Source: Eopsaltria australis
Taxonomy: Eukaryota > Chordata > Aves > Passeriformes > Petroicidae
Assembly (NCBI GenBank): GCA_034509425.1
Contig: JAVTVJ010000011.1
Coordinates: forward strand, 3,534,001 to 3,598,000
DNA: 64,000 nucleotides
Direction: 5' to 3'
Below are positions 61,801-64,000 of this stretch, in pieces. The translations under genes were made by a program, and so were the position numbers. Position 1 is the first letter of the stretch; every line of letters starts with the position of its first letter. The notes under the pieces are model-generated. The model was not told the DNA's origin, did not search any database, and worked only from the letters and a program-made list of their open reading frames with translations.

Positions 61801-64000
61801 GCTAAAGAAAGACACTCACCAGTTGCTAAAGAAGGTGTTTTAAAAGGATAGGAAGTGATTCAGTCATCAAGAAAATCCTGAAAGAAATAATCTTTTACTT
61901 TACTAACTTTAGGTTCAGTATCAGTAAACACCTTTATTTTTTCACTTGTTTCAAAATTCAGGAGTGGCTGAGTTGGAAGTCACATATGCCTTCCATTTTT
62001 TCAGTAAGATTGTAAAATTGCTTGGATCTCCTTTCTTTTATTATCCTTACTAAAAATTCAATTTTTTTCTTCCTACTGGTAATCTGCACATTTATTTTTA
62101 TGGAGTGTCGCTCTCTGATGAGCTGCAACAACACCAAAGATATGGCAAATTCCAAATTGTTTATTTTTTTTTTAAAATAAACTTTCTGGTTTTGGAATAG
62201 TTTCTTGGTTTTTTTCTGTTAATTCACAGGTTCCCATGTGCTGCATGTGTCTTATGTAAATCCACAATATTTCAAATTCTTTTCTCTATCTGATACTTAG
62301 CTTGGAGGAAAGTAGTTAAAATTACAAAAAAAGATATCTTTTGGAGCCGAATCTTGCAGGAGAGATTTTTGCCTAGTATCTTCACCAGTTCCACAGAAGA
62401 TTTTATCACCAGAACAAGATTGCAGAGGGTACTGTATGGAAGTCCTAGAGAAAAAACTCCATGGTCCTTTATTCCCCTTCCTGGGTGGAAAGGATGAGAT
62501 CCTCAGCAGATATAAACAGCGGAAGTTATGCTGTAAACAGTATAAAATTATGTCAAGGTTCATTTTAGCACTGCAGAAAACTGAAAATGTACAGGTGCCA
62601 TGAATTTAAAGGCATATGCTAGTCCTTTGCAGAATGAGCCTGTTTAATCTGGGATAACAGTAACTATGTATGTGCCATTTAGTTGATTTGGGGATGAGTA
62701 GAATGTCTGATACTCAAAAAAATGCATCAATTTTACTACATCCCAATGCAAATAGCCTGTTCAGTGCATAGGCAAGCATCCCAGGAAGGGAAGACTGTAC
62801 TTGTGCACCGTGGGTCTGATCTATATTTATGTAATGGACATTTCCCTATGGTTTTCTGAACATGTGGCAAGGTGGACAGGGCTCCTACTGCTTTACTGAC
62901 CAACCTGGGAAACACTCAGACTCCTCTCATGAACCTCTCTGGATGTTGTATTACTATAATGTCTAGGTGGGAAGAAAGGTGTGTGCAGAGCAGAAGTACT
63001 CTGTAGTATTTGTCTTGTGTTTTGCAGGATAGTGCTTGATGAGCTGAGCCAGACAGAAAATTGCCATTTTTGCTTAGCATCTGGGCAGGGAGCAACAGCA
63101 CTGAAACTGTCACTCATATGGTGGGTCAGAAAGTGAACAGCTTCCTGCAGATAAATAGAAGATTTTTAGACTTGGCTACAACTCTGTTTTGATTATATCA
63201 AAACTTTAGAATTAACTAATTCACACTGAAAATCTGATATTTTCAAGAACCAACTTGCAACAGAGTTGTTTTATTTCCCTTAGTTAGTCATTCCCGAATT
63301 TTTAGACTTCAGCCATAATCGCTGCGCTTTGGTTATAGGTGGATAAAACACTGCTTTTACTGTCATGCTCAGGCCAAGGATAACACTGATGTGGTGAGTG
63401 AGTTAATCTCTGTTCTCAGAAATATTTTATCTGAGGAATTGCTGAGATAGATTATCGGTGCTTCTGGGGAGGTTTTTGCATTTCTGCCTGTAATGTATCA
63501 CCTGTACTGATGCAGCTGTTCTTGCTATAGCTGACAGTATCAATTTTTCAGACAAGAACTTGATTTTTCTAAGATTTGGGGTTTTTTTCTAAAATAAAAA
63601 ATAATAATTATTCTGGTCCAGCTCTAAGAAAGAAGAGTCTCAGCTCTAGTTAGTTATTCAAAGCCTGTTGATGTCTGTGTTCAACAGCAAATAGTTATGG
63701 TGGGGCCAGTTCCTAAATTTTTCATGCCCTTGGTTCCCAGATGAGTGAGATGCTTTAGATTCACATGTACAGGAGAACACAAAATGAATGCATTTAAGTA
63801 AACATACATATAGTTGTTTTGTTCTCATGGGGTATATAAAATATTTCATGATTTTCTTTGTGCAATCTGAAAACTTAGCAACGATATCAAAATGTTTTCA
63901 AGAAATTACCTCAAATAAGCCTATGTGGGTTGTAAAAATGAAACATATCAGGTGTTGCATAAAAACTGAACTCCATGGGACTTGTGCTTTTCCTCTTATT
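58836..64000. other. Intronic stretch to window end, nothing recognised
   Basis: AT-rich sequence. Short frames around 59619-60013 and 60221-60499 have no recognisable domains or flanking splice sites. The sequence runs off the window still in intron. Confidence 0.5.

Larger units (their letters stand above)
3810..64000 (+). other. FGF14: FGF14 intron 1 (1B transcript), incomplete
   Basis: From the donor to the window end I find no frame resembling the shared FGF14 exon 2 or the 1A-specific first exon, so at least 60 kb is first intron. This is expected: in mammals the 1B exon lies hundreds of kilobases upstream of the remaining exons. The deep-intronic GAA expansion of human SCA27B also lies in this intron, but much further downstream. 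No long GAA array is present here. Confidence 0.8.

Noticed and set aside
3810..64000. Search for FGF14 exon 1A or shared exon 2
   Set aside because: No frame resembling either was found, consistent with both lying far downstream.
1..64000. tRNA genes, CRISPR arrays or bacterial-type gene clusters
   Set aside because: No cloverleaf with matching A and B boxes, no spaced direct repeats and no tandem coding genes were seen; the sequence is vertebrate in character throughout.

Overview
The window is vertebrate genomic DNA, most likely from a bird. Three things point that way: scattered 5'-truncated CR1 LINE fragments with the characteristic 3' end, a CpG-island promoter in otherwise AT-rich DNA, and no tightly packed genes. 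The species cannot be read from the sequence.

The one gene I can name is FGF14 (fibroblast growth factor homologous factor 4). Its alternative first coding exon, 1B, lies on the plus strand at 3602-3809. It encodes the 1B-specific N-terminus and ends in a phase-1 splice donor. Neither the shared exon 2 nor the alternative first exon 1A is visible. The window therefore reads as upstream flank (1-2300), a CpG-rich promoter region in two blocks (about 2310-3290 and 4030-6850) around the AT-richer exon 1B, and then about 60 kb of first intron (3810-64000).

The intron is mostly unique-looking AT-rich sequence. It holds eight recognisable CR1 fragments, a probable solo LTR in antisense orientation (49640-50333), several simple repeats (a TTCTA array, CCTT-type and GGAA-type arrays, two poly-T runs of about 55 bases, A-rich and T/G-rich tracts) and a diverged local repeat pair. 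It also holds a near-perfect 26-bp inverted repeat at 25540-25608 and an exon-like coding block on the minus strand at 14945-15234. These last two are the best candidates for something undescribed.

Nearly all other open frames are chance frames in GC-rich or low-complexity DNA. No tRNA, rRNA, CRISPR array or prokaryote-like gene cluster was seen. Identifications rest on recalled family features, not on database searches.
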